Source: Guyparkeria sp. WRN-7 (lineage in GTDB: Bacteria > Pseudomonadota > Gammaproteobacteria > Halothiobacillales > Halothiobacillaceae). Taken from it: a DNA stretch of 64,000 nt. Of this stretch, positions 24,396-37,428 are shown one piece after another. Made by a program: the position numbers and the translations under genes. The notes beneath the pieces were generated by a model that did no database searches, was not told the DNA's origin, and saw nothing but the letters and a program-made list of their open reading frames with translations. Position 1 is the first letter of the stretch. Each line of letters begins with the position of its first letter. The DNA lies in the NCBI RefSeq assembly GCF_001641825.1, contig NZ_LRFH01000016.1, positions 62,001 through 126,000 on the forward strand, in the 5' to 3' direction.

Positions 24396-26993
24396 TTAGG
24401 TTGGGGCGGCAGGGGTGTCGAGGGCTAGCCGCGCTTCCTGAAGAAACGCCTCGAGCTCGTTCCGGGCCGCCGGGGCACAGTAGTTCAGGTATTGCTCGCA
24501 GAACGGGATGCCGTCCGGGATCTTCAGTGCCACGAACAGCCGTACCATTTGTTTGATGCGTTTGACATCACCAGGGAACTGCTCAAGGTGGCGGGTCAGG
24601 GCGGTAATGCCGGCTTCCGCGTCATTCTCCAGTAGTGCTAGCCGCGCGGCCATTCGCCAGTGGGTGGGGTTGATGGTTGCAGCGGTCTGTAAGGTCGCTA
24701 AAGCATCAGACGGTCTGTGTGCTTCGATGTTGATATGTGTAAGGCGCAACAGCGTGTGTTCGATTAGTACCGCATCATGTTCCGGATCGGCCCACTCGAG
24801 TGCAGCGGCATGCATGTCTGCAGCTGTGAGCAAATCTTGGCTGAGTTCTGCCGCAAGCCCTCTTGCATAACTGGCGTAAGGACGGGCGATGTCGCTCTCT
24901 CGATGGTGTTCCAAAGCCTGTGCGAGAGAGCTGAGAGCCTCCGAGTTGTTGGTCGAGAAGTGGCGTTCAATCTGCCTCAGCGAGACGCGTGGGGAGCGCT
25001 TCTGTCGGTTTCGCTCCCGGTCTTTCTCGAGCAGATGCTCGATGCGGTCGTCATAGGCGCTCCGGGCTTCCCACATGGCCGAGGTATCGGCGCCATCGTG
25101 ACGGCATTCCAGCCACCTGATGCGCTCTGGTTCGCCATGTTCGATGTAGCGTTGTGCTATTTCATCTGCATTCGCTAAATCGGATAGTTCGAGTTCCCGG
25201 GTAATTACCCGTTCTTGGGCCAGCTCCAATGGGATGATCAGGCGTCGCGCCTCTTCGCGAATGGCGTCGTAATAGCGACTGGCTAGTTCCTCTGCCTGCT
25301 GTCGGTCGAGTGCAAAGAAATCGTGCGGTAGATCGGTCCGCATGATGGCCCGAGTCGCAGCTCGTTGGGCCAAGCGCGCCGCCCTTTTAAAGCGTCCTTT
25401 GAACAGCCGGTCGATGGCCTGCATGCGGCGCTTGTGACGCTTCTGACGGCCGGGGTGAATTAAATTGAAATATGCCTGGTTGGATTCCAGACCTAGTTGC
25501 GCGAGGTTACCCACCTTTTGCAATTCATCGCGGATATTGGACAGGCTGTGGTTAAGAGCCTGGAGCGTCGCCTCGCGAGCCTCTTTTGTCACGCTTTCAC
25601 GTATCCGATCAAGCGGTTTTCGGTCGAAGGTCTGCTCGGGAATCGCGATGGTATCGAGCGGTTGATGATTGACGTCTTTGATGACCGCTGCATTTGGACT
25701 TGGATTGATGAAGTCCACGGAGGTGGCTTGCCGGGCTATTTCGGCCATTGCTCGAATGCCGGCATAGTAATCTGGGGTGGTCCAGGTGGCCTCTCCGGAA
25801 TTGGTCGTTACCGGCACGGCGCTGAATTCCATCAGCGGGCCGGCGGCCGCTTCACTGCTGCCGCTGGCATGTGTCTGTCCGTCTGGCGCGTGACACAGAT
25901 CGAGTCCACAAAAGATCAACTCGCTGAACCCCATGAAGACGGCGAGCTGAGCTGCCATGTGGGTTACGGTCGGGCCGCTCATCGAGATCGACCGCCCGGT
26001 GTTGATGGAGTCGTCCGCCCAAGGGACGATCGGGCCGACGCAAAAAAGGCTGTGAGGCCAGCGATTGGCTATGGCTGGGTATGGATGGCTGCTGGTGACA
26101 AGGATCGTGCGTTCGGTGAAGTCAAACATTTGACGACTGACTGTCAGGCTTATCGGGAATGGGTCAACGGTGACCACGAGATCCGGGTTGATGCCTGCCT
26201 CGAGCAGCCGCGCGCTCACTCGCGAAACCGCGATCAAGAATAGGGCGTCTCGGTTTTCGAGGAGCCAGTCGATTTGGCTGTCAAGTGACGGACCGCCGGC
26301 GATAATGACCGCCCGTCGTCCGACGAAGAGCTTTTCAAAGGAGTCAATGCCACCTTGGAAATTGGGTGCTGAGAGGATGTGGGGCTCAATGAACGGCGCC
26401 ACGTTGAGCTGGGCGGTGGTGCGGAAACGTTCTGCCGTCAGGTGTGCATCGAAGTGGGCTGTGAGCTCGACGTATTGCGGGTCGGTGCCGTCGAGCGCGC
26501 CAAGCGAGCGTTCCAGTATCACTCCATCGATTCTGAAGTAGGCCGGCAGCTGCAGCAGGGCGGCTTGCTCCTGCCATTCGTCGAAACCCACCAGCTGGAC
26601 GAACTCGTCACAGAGTGCGCCGATGGCGGGGTTCTGCCGCAGCGTCTGGAGGATGTCCTCGGGCTCGATGACGAGCCAGCGGCTGCCCCGCGGCATCGGG
26701 GCATGTTCGCGTATGTAGCGCAGCAGTTGGCCGGAATCGCTGCCGATGATGACGTAAAGCCTATCTTCCCGGTGTAACCGGTCGCCGAAGTGCTCCGCAA
26801 GGACCGTCTGGGCATGGCTCTTGCTTTCCTGTTGATCGGTCTCCGGAGCGCTGCCTGGCTGCGCCCCGAAATGGCGCGCATTGATGGATGGCAGTATCCA
26901 GTCGCCCTGCTGCGTCTGGAGCCATTCGCGGGGGGATTCCAAGCTCTCCCGGTGCTCTGGGGCGGTAGTCGACGAGCGTTCGGCGGTCGTCAT
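24396..26993 (-). CDS. maf: Motility accessory factor (Maf), flagellin glycosyltransferase
   Basis: 865-aa protein of the Maf/MptE-like DUF115 family, which transfers pseudaminic or legionaminic acid from its CMP form to Ser/Thr of flagellin. The DUF115 core starts near residue 225 with VIIAGGPSLD (233-238), then DLVVTVDPFP, the SSHPYPAI region, GPTVTHMAAQLAVFMG and FCGLDLCH. The C-terminal third is helical and TPR-like. The ATG at 26993 is used; a frame extending further upstream has no family similarity. It lies between the filament genes and pseBCFGHI, supplying the transfer step. Its base composition is visibly more AT-rich than the neighbours, hinting at horizontal exchange. Confidence 0.88.
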   Translation of the reverse strand: MTTAERSSTTAPEHRESLESPREWLQTQQGDWILPSINARHFGAQPGSAPETDQQESKSHAQTVLAEHFGDRLHREDRLYVIIGSDSGQLLRYIREHAPMPRGSRWLVIEPEDILQTLRQNPAIGALCDEFVQLVGFDEWQEQAALLQLPAYFRIDGVILERSLGALDGTDPQYVELTAHFDAHLTAERFRTTAQLNVAPFIEPHILSAPNFQGGIDSFEKLFVGRRAVIIAGGPSLDSQIDWLLENRDALFLIAVSRVSARLLEAGINPDLVVTVDPFPISLTVSRQMFDFTERTILVTSSHPYPAIANRWPHSLFCVGPIVPWADDSINTGRSISMSGPTVTHMAAQLAVFMGFSELIFCGLDLCHAPDGQTHASGSSEAAAGPLMEFSAVPVTTNSGEATWTTPDYYAGIRAMAEIARQATSVDFINPSPNAAVIKDVNHQPLDTIAIPEQTFDRKPLDRIRESVTKEAREATLQALNHSLSNIRDELQKVGNLAQLGLESNQAYFNLIHPGRQKRHKRRMQAIDRLFKGRFKRAARLAQRAATRAIMRTDLPHDFFALDRQQAEELASRYYDAIREEARRLIIPLELAQERVITRELELSDLANADEIAQRYIEHGEPERIRWLECRHDGADTSAMWEARSAYDDRIEHLLEKDRERNRQKRSPRVSLRQIERHFSTNNSEALSSLAQALEHHRESDIARPYASYARGLAAELSQDLLTAADMHAAALEWADPEHDAVLIEHTLLRLTHINIEAHRPSDALATLQTAATINPTHWRMAARLALLENDAEAGITALTRHLEQFPGDVKRIKQMVRLFVALKIPDGIPFCEQYLNYCAPAARNELEAFLQEARLALDTPAAPT

Positions 26994-27113
26994 GTATGGT
27001 TGTCCCTGTGCTGATCGTTCGGTGCGGCCGGACACCGGCCGGGACGGGCCATGTCCGCGGCCCGGTCCGAGGTCAAGGATACATAACCCGCCGTTGAGCA
27101 AGGGAACACTTAA

Positions 27114-29283
<2,170 letters not shown>

Positions 29284-29287
<4 letters not shown>

Positions 29288-29988
29288 GAGTGGCCGTCAT
29301 ACCCGCGCGCGGCGGCAGCAAGCGCATTCCGCGCAAGAACATCCGGCCGTTCTGCGGCAGGCCGATGATCGCCTGGTCGATCGAGGCCGCCTGCACAAGC
29401 GGCTGTTTCGATCGGGTGATCGTCTCCACCGACGATGACGAGATCGCCACGGCGGCCGAGCGCCTCGGGGCCGAGGTGCCGTTCCGGCGCCCACAGGCTC
29501 TGGCCGACGACTATGCCGGCACGGTCCCGGTGGTCGCCCATGCGATCGAATGGCTCGGGGAGCACGGCGCGGCGCCCGATTCCGTCTGTTGCCTGTATGC
29601 GACCGCCCCCTTCGTTCGTGCCGCCGATCTTCGGCGTGGGTTGGAGGCGCTGGAGCGCACCGGCTGTGATTACGCCTTCTCCGTGACCAGCTACGCCTTT
29701 CCCATCCAGCGTGCCCTGCGGCTCACCGAAGATGGTCGGGTCGCCATGTTCCAGCCCGAATACGCGACGACCCGCTCCCAGGACCTGGAGGAGGCGTGGC
29801 ACGATGCCGGCCAGTTCTACTGGGGGCAAAGCGAGGCGTGGCTCGGGAATCGGCCGGTGATGACCTCGGATGCCGTCCCGGTCGTTCTGCCGCGCGAGCG
29901 CGTGCAGGACATCGATACCCCCGAGGACTGGCGTCGGGCCGAATGGCTGTTCAATGCCATGCAGGCCGAGGCGGGCGAGAGTCGATGA
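29284..29988 (+). CDS. pseF: Pseudaminic acid cytidylyltransferase
   Basis: Activates pseudaminic acid with CTP to CMP-Pse. 234 aa with the CMP-sugar synthetase motif IPARGGSKRIPRKNI, the VSTDDDEIA strand and the late DIDTPEDW motif that separates PseF from NeuA-type relatives. ATG overlaps the pseC stop (ATGA). Order C-F-G matches many Gram-negative pse clusters. Confidence 0.95.
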
Positions 29989-31088
29989 CCGACGGGGAGA
30001 CCATCGTCTTTCGCACCGATGCCTCGTTACAGATCGGTACCGGACACGTGATGCGCTGCCTCACGCTGGCCGATGCCCTTCGCGGGCAGGGGCGAGAATG
30101 CCACTTCATCTGTCGGGAGCATCCCGGTCACCTGGTCGATGCCATCCGGGAGCGTGGGTTTCCGGTTCATGTCCTGCCGGTCTCCGAGGAGCAGGGCGGC
30201 CAGAGCGCGGCGGGGCCGGCTCATGCCCCGTGGCTGGGTGCCTCATGGGAGACCGATGCCAGGCAGACGGCCGAGGTGTTGCAGGGGCTCCATCCGAGCT
30301 GGGTGGTGGTCGATCATTACGCGCTCGACGCCCGCTGGGAAGCCACCGTGAGGCCACAGGGCACCGGGTTGATGGTGCTGGACGACCTGGCCGATCGCTC
30401 TCACCAGGCCGACGTCCTGCTCGACCAGAACCTGGGTCGCCAGGCGGGCGACTACGGCGGTCTGGTGCCCGAGGACTGCCGGCTCCTGATCGGACCGCGA
30501 CATGCGTTGTTGCGCCCGGAGTTCGCCCAACTGCGCGAGGACAGCCTGCGCCGCCGCCGGCGGTCGCCCCGCCTGAAGCGGTTGCTGGTCAGCATGGGCG
30601 GCATGGACAAGGACAACGTCACCGGCAAGGTTCTTGACGCGCTTCGTGCCGCGCCCCTGCCGTCCGATCTCCAGATCGATGTGGTGATGGGCGGTAACGC
30701 CCCGTGGTTGCGACAGGTCCAGGATCAGGCCGCCGCCATGCCGAGACCGACACGGGTGATGGTCGATATCCCCGACATGGCGCAGCGGATGGCCGAGGCG
30801 GACTTTGCCATCGGTGCGGCGGGCAGCACTTCCTGGGAACGATGTTGTCTTGGCCTGCCAGCCGTGATGGTGGTGCTGGCCGAAAATCAGCGGGGTATCG
30901 CCGCGGCCTTGGCCGTAGCCGACGCCTGCATCTGCCTCGATGATGCCGACGGGCTGGCGGAGCTACCTGAGCGCTGGAACGAATGGACCCGGCCGGGCAC
31001 GTTGCGCGCCATGTCCCGGGCCAGTGCCTCGATTACCGACGGCCAGGGGGCGGCAAGAGTGTGTCAGCAGCTGAATCAGGAGGCGTGA
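29985..31088 (+). CDS. pseG: UDP-2,4-diacetamido-2,4,6-trideoxy-L-altropyranose hydrolase
   Basis: Removes UDP to give 2,4-diacetamido-2,4,6-trideoxy-L-altropyranose. GT-B-like fold with the catalytic-histidine motif IGTGHVMRCLTLADAL, the LLVSMGGMD strand and GAAGSTSWERCCLGLP. The 367-aa reading starts at the ATG overlapping the pseF stop by four bases; the longer frame upstream lies inside pseF. Confidence 0.94.
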   Translation: MTDGETIVFRTDASLQIGTGHVMRCLTLADALRGQGRECHFICREHPGHLVDAIRERGFPVHVLPVSEEQGGQSAAGPAHAPWLGASWETDARQTAEVLQGLHPSWVVVDHYALDARWEATVRPQGTGLMVLDDLADRSHQADVLLDQNLGRQAGDYGGLVPEDCRLLIGPRHALLRPEFAQLREDSLRRRRRSPRLKRLLVSMGGMDKDNVTGKVLDALRAAPLPSDLQIDVVMGGNAPWLRQVQDQAAAMPRPTRVMVDIPDMAQRMAEADFAIGAAGSTSWERCCLGLPAVMVVLAENQRGIAAALAVADACICLDDADGLAELPERWNEWTRPGTLRAMSRASASITDGQGAARVCQQLNQEA

Positions 31089-31621
31089 TGGCGAGCGAAT
31101 CGGGTAGTGGTCTGAGGCCCATGCATGCCGGGGATCTGGATCGGGTCCTCGCGTGGAGGAATCACCCCGAGGTCCGTCGATACATGTACACCCAGCATGT
31201 CATCGGCCGGGACGAGCACCAGGCGTGGTTCGAGCGTGCTCACGCCGATCCGGCCAGGCATCTGCTGGTCTTCGAACGAGAGGGGCGGCCCGACGGGTTC
31301 GTCAACGTGACGATCGTGGACGAGGTCGCCCGGCGGGCGGAATGGGGTTTCTACCTGGCGCCGGACGCTCCCCGGGGCAGCGGTCGTCAGCTCGGAGAAC
31401 AGACGTTGGCTTACGTGTTCCGCGACCTGACGCTACACAAACTCTGTGGCGAGGCGCTGGCCTACAATGAGCGCTCGGTTCGCTTTCACGAACGCCTCGG
31501 TTTCCGGCAGGAGGCCCGGCTGCGTGATCACCATTTCGACGGCAGTGGCTATCACGATGTCATCGGTTTCGGGCTGCTGGCAACGGAATGGTCACGGGAA
31601 TCAGGATCTGAGGTCCGATGA
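31088..31621 (+). CDS. pseH: UDP-4-amino-L-AltNAc N-acetyltransferase
   Basis: GNAT acetyltransferase acting after PseC in pseudaminic acid synthesis. 177 aa with LRPMHAGDLDRVLAWRNHPEVRRYM, a typical start of this GNAT group, and the late NERSVRFHERLGFRQEARLRDH. The ATG shares its A with the pseG stop (TGATG). Assigned by family and by filling the only missing step in the operon. Confidence 0.9.
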   Translation: MASESGSGLRPMHAGDLDRVLAWRNHPEVRRYMYTQHVIGRDEHQAWFERAHADPARHLLVFEREGRPDGFVNVTIVDEVARRAEWGFYLAPDAPRGSGRQLGEQTLAYVFRDLTLHKLCGEALAYNERSVRFHERLGFRQEARLRDHHFDGSGYHDVIGFGLLATEWSRESGSEVR

Positions 31622-32688
31622 GAATGCCAAGTATCGAAATCGCCGGTCGCCGCATTGCGGCAGACGAGCCGCCGTATGTCATTGCCGAGCTGTCGGCGAA
31701 CCACAACGGTCGCCTCGAGACGGCGCTCCGGATCATCGACGAGGCCAAGGCGGCCGGAGCCGATGCGGTCAAGTTGCAGACCTACCGCCCGGATACCATC
31801 ACGCTCGACAGCGACAGTGCCGACTTTTGCATCGAGGGAGGCCTGTGGGACGGACGCACCCTCTACGAGTTGTACGAAGAGGCCCACATGCCCTGGGAGT
31901 GGCACCAGCCGCTGTTCGAGCACGCCCGCAAGCTCGGCATGACCATTTTCAGCTCGCCGTTCGATGCCACGGCAGTCGATCTGCTGGAAGAGCTGGGCGC
32001 GCCGGCCTACAAGATCGCTTCGTTCGAGGCCGTGGACCTGCCCTTGATCGACTACGTCGCCCGCACCGGCAAACCGATGATCATTTCCACGGGTATGGCG
32101 GACGCCGAGGAGATCCAGGAGGCGGTCGACACCGCCCGTGATGCCGGTTGCGACCAGCTTGCCATCCTGCACTGCGTGAGCGGTTATCCCGCCCCGCCGG
32201 GAGATTACAACCTGTGCACCATCGCCGACATGATCGGGCGTTTTGGTCTGGTCACCGGCCTGTCCGATCACACCATCGATAACACCACCGCGGTCACCAG
32301 CGTGGCGCTGGGAGCCTCGATCATCGAAAAGCACTTCACCCTCGACAGGAACGGCGGCGGGCCGGACGATAGTTTCTCGCTCGAGCCGGCCGAGCTTGCC
32401 GCCCTGTGCAAGGGCGCCCACACGGCGTGGGAGGCGCTGGGAGAAGTCGACTACGGCAGGAAGTCGAGCGAGCAGGGCAACGCCCAGTTCCGTCGGTCGC
32501 TGTACTTCACGCGGGATCTGCGCGCCGGTGATACGGTGTCAGCCGATGCCGTCGCCAGCGTGCGCCCCGGATTCGGCCTGGCGCCGAAGCATCTCCACCG
32601 GGTGGTCGGCTGCCGGGTGACGCGGGACGTGCGGCGGGCCACGCCGGTGGACTGGGCCGTGCTGGATGGAGACGGGCGGCCAGGGTAA
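31618..32688 (+). CDS. pseI: Pseudaminic acid synthase
   Basis: Condenses the 6-deoxy-AltdiNAc sugar with phosphoenolpyruvate to pseudaminic acid. NeuB-type TIM barrel (VIAELSANHNGRLETAL, DAVKLQTYRPDTIT, ISTGMA, GLSDHT) plus a C-terminal SAF antifreeze-like domain from about residue 285 (RSLYFTRDLRAGDTVS). ILEKHFTLDR-type motif is present. 356 aa. ATG overlaps the pseH stop. Last gene of the operon; no clear terminator follows. Confidence 0.95.
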   Translation: MRMPSIEIAGRRIAADEPPYVIAELSANHNGRLETALRIIDEAKAAGADAVKLQTYRPDTITLDSDSADFCIEGGLWDGRTLYELYEEAHMPWEWHQPLFEHARKLGMTIFSSPFDATAVDLLEELGAPAYKIASFEAVDLPLIDYVARTGKPMIISTGMADAEEIQEAVDTARDAGCDQLAILHCVSGYPAPPGDYNLCTIADMIGRFGLVTGLSDHTIDNTTAVTSVALGASIIEKHFTLDRNGGGPDDSFSLEPAELAALCKGAHTAWEALGEVDYGRKSSEQGNAQFRRSLYFTRDLRAGDTVSADAVASVRPGFGLAPKHLHRVVGCRVTRDVRRATPVDWAVLDGDGRPG

Positions 32689-32727
32689 TCCCGCTCTCTG
32701 TGACTCCCGCCAGGCGATCGCTGCGAT

Positions 32728-33510
32728 TCAGCCGGCCTGTTTCGCTGCCACGTCGGCAATGTGCGGCATGTCCACGTTTAGCTCCTCGGCCTGCGACAGC
32801 GCTCGTGCCATCCGCTGCGGCGCCGAACGGCCCATGCACTGATGCTGCGGGTCGCCGTCGAAGCCTTTCACCATGCCGTCGATGAGGCGCTGGTGGTCGA
32901 ATGCCTTGCCGACTTTCGCTTCCTGCAGGGAAATGACGTCTGCCGCGATGTTGCGAGCCAGTTGCTGGTGGTTGTTCCAAAGATCCTCGACGTCACCGCC
33001 GGTCTCGAGGCCGGCAATGTTGGTGGTCAGGATGTAGACGTTCTTGATCACCAGCTCCTCGAGCATCGCATCGCTATCGGTCACCCGATGCGCGGGGATG
33101 TCGAGCGACTGCATCGCCGCGACCAGGCCGTCGGCCTTGGGGCCGTGCACCGGCGAGGAGACCAGCGGCTTGACCGGCTTGCCGGGTTTTTTCTCGAACC
33201 AGATGGAGGCGACCGTCGGTGTCTCGATGCCGTGCTTGCGCCAGTCCTCCGGCAGCAGCTCGTTCTGGATCAGCACCAGCCGATTGAACCAGACGCTCGG
33301 TATCTGCTCGAGCACCGGCTGGAGGTCCTTCTCGCCCACGGCGACCAGCAGCCCGTCTAGGTCGGGCTTCGCGGCCAGGGCGGTCGCGATGTCGGTGTCA
33401 CGGCCGATGGGGAAGACCGGGTGGCCGGTCTTGAGCAGGCCGTGGGCGAGCACGCCGCCGATCTCGCCGGCGCCGATCAGGCCCCATTCGGTGGCAAACG
33501 GCTGGGTCAT
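32728..33510 (-). CDS. Hypothetical NAD(P)-binding protein, ketopantoate-reductase-like
   Basis: 260-aa protein with an N-terminal Rossmann start (WGLIGAGEIGGVLAHGLL) and an all-helical C-terminal half. The overall plan resembles 2-dehydropantoate reductases, but the glycine motif is shortened and I do not see a complete catalytic set, so a true PanE role is not claimed. GGAGA five bases before the ATG supports the start. It lies ten bases downstream of roxA on the same strand, so the two are probably co-transcribed. Confidence 0.72.
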   Translation of the reverse strand: MTQPFATEWGLIGAGEIGGVLAHGLLKTGHPVFPIGRDTDIATALAAKPDLDGLLVAVGEKDLQPVLEQIPSVWFNRLVLIQNELLPEDWRKHGIETPTVASIWFEKKPGKPVKPLVSSPVHGPKADGLVAAMQSLDIPAHRVTDSDAMLEELVIKNVYILTTNIAGLETGGDVEDLWNNHQQLARNIAADVISLQEAKVGKAFDHQRLIDGMVKGFDGDPQHQCMGRSAPQRMARALSQAEELNVDMPHIADVAAKQAG

Positions 33511-33520
33511 GGGTGTCTCC

Positions 33521-34720
33521 TCAGTCTTGTTCGTCTTCGTCGGGGATCAGCAACTGCCCCGCGGTCAGGATCTTCTCGAGCAGGATGCGCGCGCTGGCAT
33601 TGCTGGCCCGTTCGGCCAGCGCCTCGCCGTCGACAACAATGCGCTGGCTAAGAAAACGCGCCAGCGGCAGGCTCTCGCTATCCAGTTCGTGGCTCTGGCC
33701 ATCGATGCACAGGTAGCCCGGGGTGTTGCCGGTCGGTTCCAGTAGCAGCCAGCGTGATGCCGGTGTGCGCTGGAATTCGGGCAGTTCGTTGAGGTGGTCG
33801 AGGATGCCGCCGATCTCCTCCTCGTGATAGCGCGGGTAGAGGGCGGCATGATCGACGGGGCGTTCGGTCAGCGTCTCGCCAATCAGGCGGTCGATCAGGC
33901 CGTCGTCGCTGCGCATGGCCTCACGTACCCACTGGCGCAGGCGTTCGCGCGTGGCCGGTTCGAGTTCGCCCGGGTTCGCGCTTTCCGTCAGGTCGGGGTC
34001 GCCGTAACGGGTTTCCGTGGCCATCGTGGCCAGCCGGTCGCAGACGCCGCCCACCAGGTCCATCTGGGTGGGCGCACGAAAGCCGATCGAGTAGGTCATG
34101 CAGTCGTCCAGCGCCACGCCGTGGTGCGGGATGCCGGGCGGCAGGTAGAGCATGTCGCCCGGCTCGAGCACCCACTCATCGCTTGGGGTGAACTCGGTCA
34201 GGATGCGCACGTCGAGCCCTTCACGATAGGCGGTGTGCACCGGCGGGTTCTCGATCTGCCAGCGGCGCCGGCCGTGCGCCTGCAGCAGGAAGACGTCGTA
34301 CTCGTCGATGTGGGCGCCGACCGAGCCGCCCGGCGGGGCGTAGGAGATCATCAGGTCGTCGATGCGCCAGTCGGGGATGAAGCGGAAGCGCTCGACCAGC
34401 TCCATCAGCTCGGGGATCAGCTTCTCGACGTCTGTGACCAGCAGGGAATAGCCGTCTTCCGGCAGGGCGCGGAAGTCGTCCTCGCGGAACGGGCCCATCT
34501 TCAGCTGCCAGTCGCGCTCCTCGCCGTGCTCGAGGATAAGGCGCGACGGGGCGTCGGCCTCACAGGCGAGACCGGCCAGTTCCTCGGGCGCCAGCGGGCT
34601 CTCGAAACCGGGGATCGCCCCCCGGATCAGCACCGGCTGTTTCTGCCAGTAGTCGCGAAGAAAGGTGTCGACCGACAGGTCGCCGAGCACGTGGGTCGGG
34701 ATGGGCGCATGATCTGTCAT
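33521..34720 (-). CDS. roxA: Ribosomal protein uL16 3-hydroxylase (RoxA/YcfD)
   Basis: Fe(II)/2-oxoglutarate-dependent JmjC-type oxygenase that hydroxylates an arginine of ribosomal protein L16. The metal motif HxD is in GAHIDEYDVFLLQ, with the distal histidine in PPGIPHHGVA; the LPPG turn and W-x-I-E-N motif fit YcfD. 399 aa with the C-terminal winged-helix part. It belongs to a local group of translation-modifying genes with prmB, efp, epmA and epmB. Confidence 0.93.
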   Translation of the reverse strand: MTDHAPIPTHVLGDLSVDTFLRDYWQKQPVLIRGAIPGFESPLAPEELAGLACEADAPSRLILEHGEERDWQLKMGPFREDDFRALPEDGYSLLVTDVEKLIPELMELVERFRFIPDWRIDDLMISYAPPGGSVGAHIDEYDVFLLQAHGRRRWQIENPPVHTAYREGLDVRILTEFTPSDEWVLEPGDMLYLPPGIPHHGVALDDCMTYSIGFRAPTQMDLVGGVCDRLATMATETRYGDPDLTESANPGELEPATRERLRQWVREAMRSDDGLIDRLIGETLTERPVDHAALYPRYHEEEIGGILDHLNELPEFQRTPASRWLLLEPTGNTPGYLCIDGQSHELDSESLPLARFLSQRIVVDGEALAERASNASARILLEKILTAGQLLIPDEDEQD

Positions 34721-34803
34721 GGGTGGTCTCGTCCGGCGGTGAATCCTCGGGCCCCGAGTCTACCTGATGCGTCGCGAGGCGAGGCAATCCGTCTTGGGGC
34801 GCC

Positions 34804-34836
34804 AACAAAAAACGGCGCACCCGTGGGTGCGCCGTT
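34804..34836 (-). terminator. Terminator of sqr
   Basis: Perfect 12-base-pair palindrome AACGGCGCACCC/GGGTGCGCCGTT, followed on the minus strand by six T. It lies 26 bases after the sqr stop and separates it from roxA. Confidence 0.92.
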
Positions 34837-34861
34837 CGATGCCCGAGCGGGGCAGCAGTCG

Positions 34862-36214
<1,353 letters not shown>

Positions 36215-36356
36215 TTACCGATTGTTCACCCAGGAGGCGGGAAAAATCAAGGATCGTTCAGAAGGAATGCAATTACTGATCTCGGTCGTTCCGTAACGGC
36301 TTGAAATACAAGCCTTGCACGTGGTTCCTGAGAATATTAGTAAACAATAAATGGCG

Positions 36357-37322
36357 CTATCGGGCGCCGGCTCCGCGCCAGTCGTGGAGGTGTTCCCGGG
36401 GGAAGCCGATGATCGATGACGGTGCCGGAGACAGGTCCACCCACAGGCCGCGATGATCGGGCCAGCGTTCGTCGAACCAGTGGCGGCCATTGCCCATCTC
36501 GACGAAGATCCAGCCACCCGGCTCGAGGTGGGTCGCGGCCTGGTCGAGCAGGCGTTCGACGAGCGCCAGTCCCTGGTCGGGCGCGAACAGCGCATCGGCC
36601 GGCTCGTGGCCGTACTCGGCCGGCAGGTCCTGGGCCTCGTCGGGATGCACATAGGGCGGGTTGCTGACGATCAGGTCGAAGACCAGCGGGTCGTCTTGCT
36701 CGTCACGCAACTGGTCGAAGCCGTCGGACTGCATCAGCTCGACCCGGTCCTCGAGCTGGTAGTCGGCCACGTTCTGGGCGGCGACGGCCAGCGCCCCGAA
36801 ATCGATGTCGCTACCCACCACCCAGGCATCGGGGAAATGTTCGGCCAGGGCGATGGCGATACAGCCGGAGCCGGTGCCGATGTCCAGTGCCCGCTTGATG
36901 CGCCGGCCGTGGTGCAGCACGCCCTTGAAGTCGTCGCGGATCAGGTCGCCGAAGGGCGAGCGCGGGATCAGGACGCGCTCGTCGACGAAGTAGGGCTGGC
37001 CGAGAAACCAGGCCCGGTTGAGCAGGTAGGCCGTGGGGATGTGCTCGAGACAGCGGCGACGAATCAGTTCGGCCAGGTACGAACGTTCCTCGCCGGTCAG
37101 CCGTGCGTCCCACCAGTCGCGACCCAGGTCCGGCGGCAGTCGCAGGCCTTCGAGCACCAGCCAGGCGGCCTCGTCGAGGTAATTGGTGGTGCCGTGTCCG
37201 AGGAACACGCCATGCTCGTCCATGCGACTGGCTGCCCAGCGCACGAAGTCGAGGATGGTCTCGAGATGGTCGTGGTTGCCGAGTGCGTCCGGCCTCGGGT
37301 CCTGTGATTCGGCTGGCATCAT
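36357..37322 (-). CDS. prmB: Ribosomal protein uL3 glutamine N5-methyltransferase
   Basis: SAM-dependent methyltransferase modifying a glutamine of 50S protein L3. HemK family: SAM motif DIGTGSGCIAIALAEHFP and the catalytic VSNPPYV; PrmB is favoured over PrmC by the long N-terminal helical domain and 321-aa length. Start is one of two adjacent ATG codons at 37322/37319 with a weak ribosome site. A small hairpin (36298-36314) follows without a T run. Divergent from psd. Confidence 0.93.
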   Translation of the reverse strand: MMPAESQDPRPDALGNHDHLETILDFVRWAASRMDEHGVFLGHGTTNYLDEAAWLVLEGLRLPPDLGRDWWDARLTGEERSYLAELIRRRCLEHIPTAYLLNRAWFLGQPYFVDERVLIPRSPFGDLIRDDFKGVLHHGRRIKRALDIGTGSGCIAIALAEHFPDAWVVGSDIDFGALAVAAQNVADYQLEDRVELMQSDGFDQLRDEQDDPLVFDLIVSNPPYVHPDEAQDLPAEYGHEPADALFAPDQGLALVERLLDQAATHLEPGGWIFVEMGNGRHWFDERWPDHRGLWVDLSPAPSSIIGFPREHLHDWRGAGAR

Positions 37323-37428
37323 GTCGTGACGGATCGTGTATGCGTAGGTGGGTTGGGCCGTTGGGCGGCGGTGACTCTGGCACAATACTACCTTTCCACT
37401 GGCACTCTTCACGCCACAGCGAGGCAAC

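Noticed and set aside
36298-36314. GGCTTG/CAAGCC hairpin after prmB as terminator
   Set aside because: Short six-pair stem without a T run.
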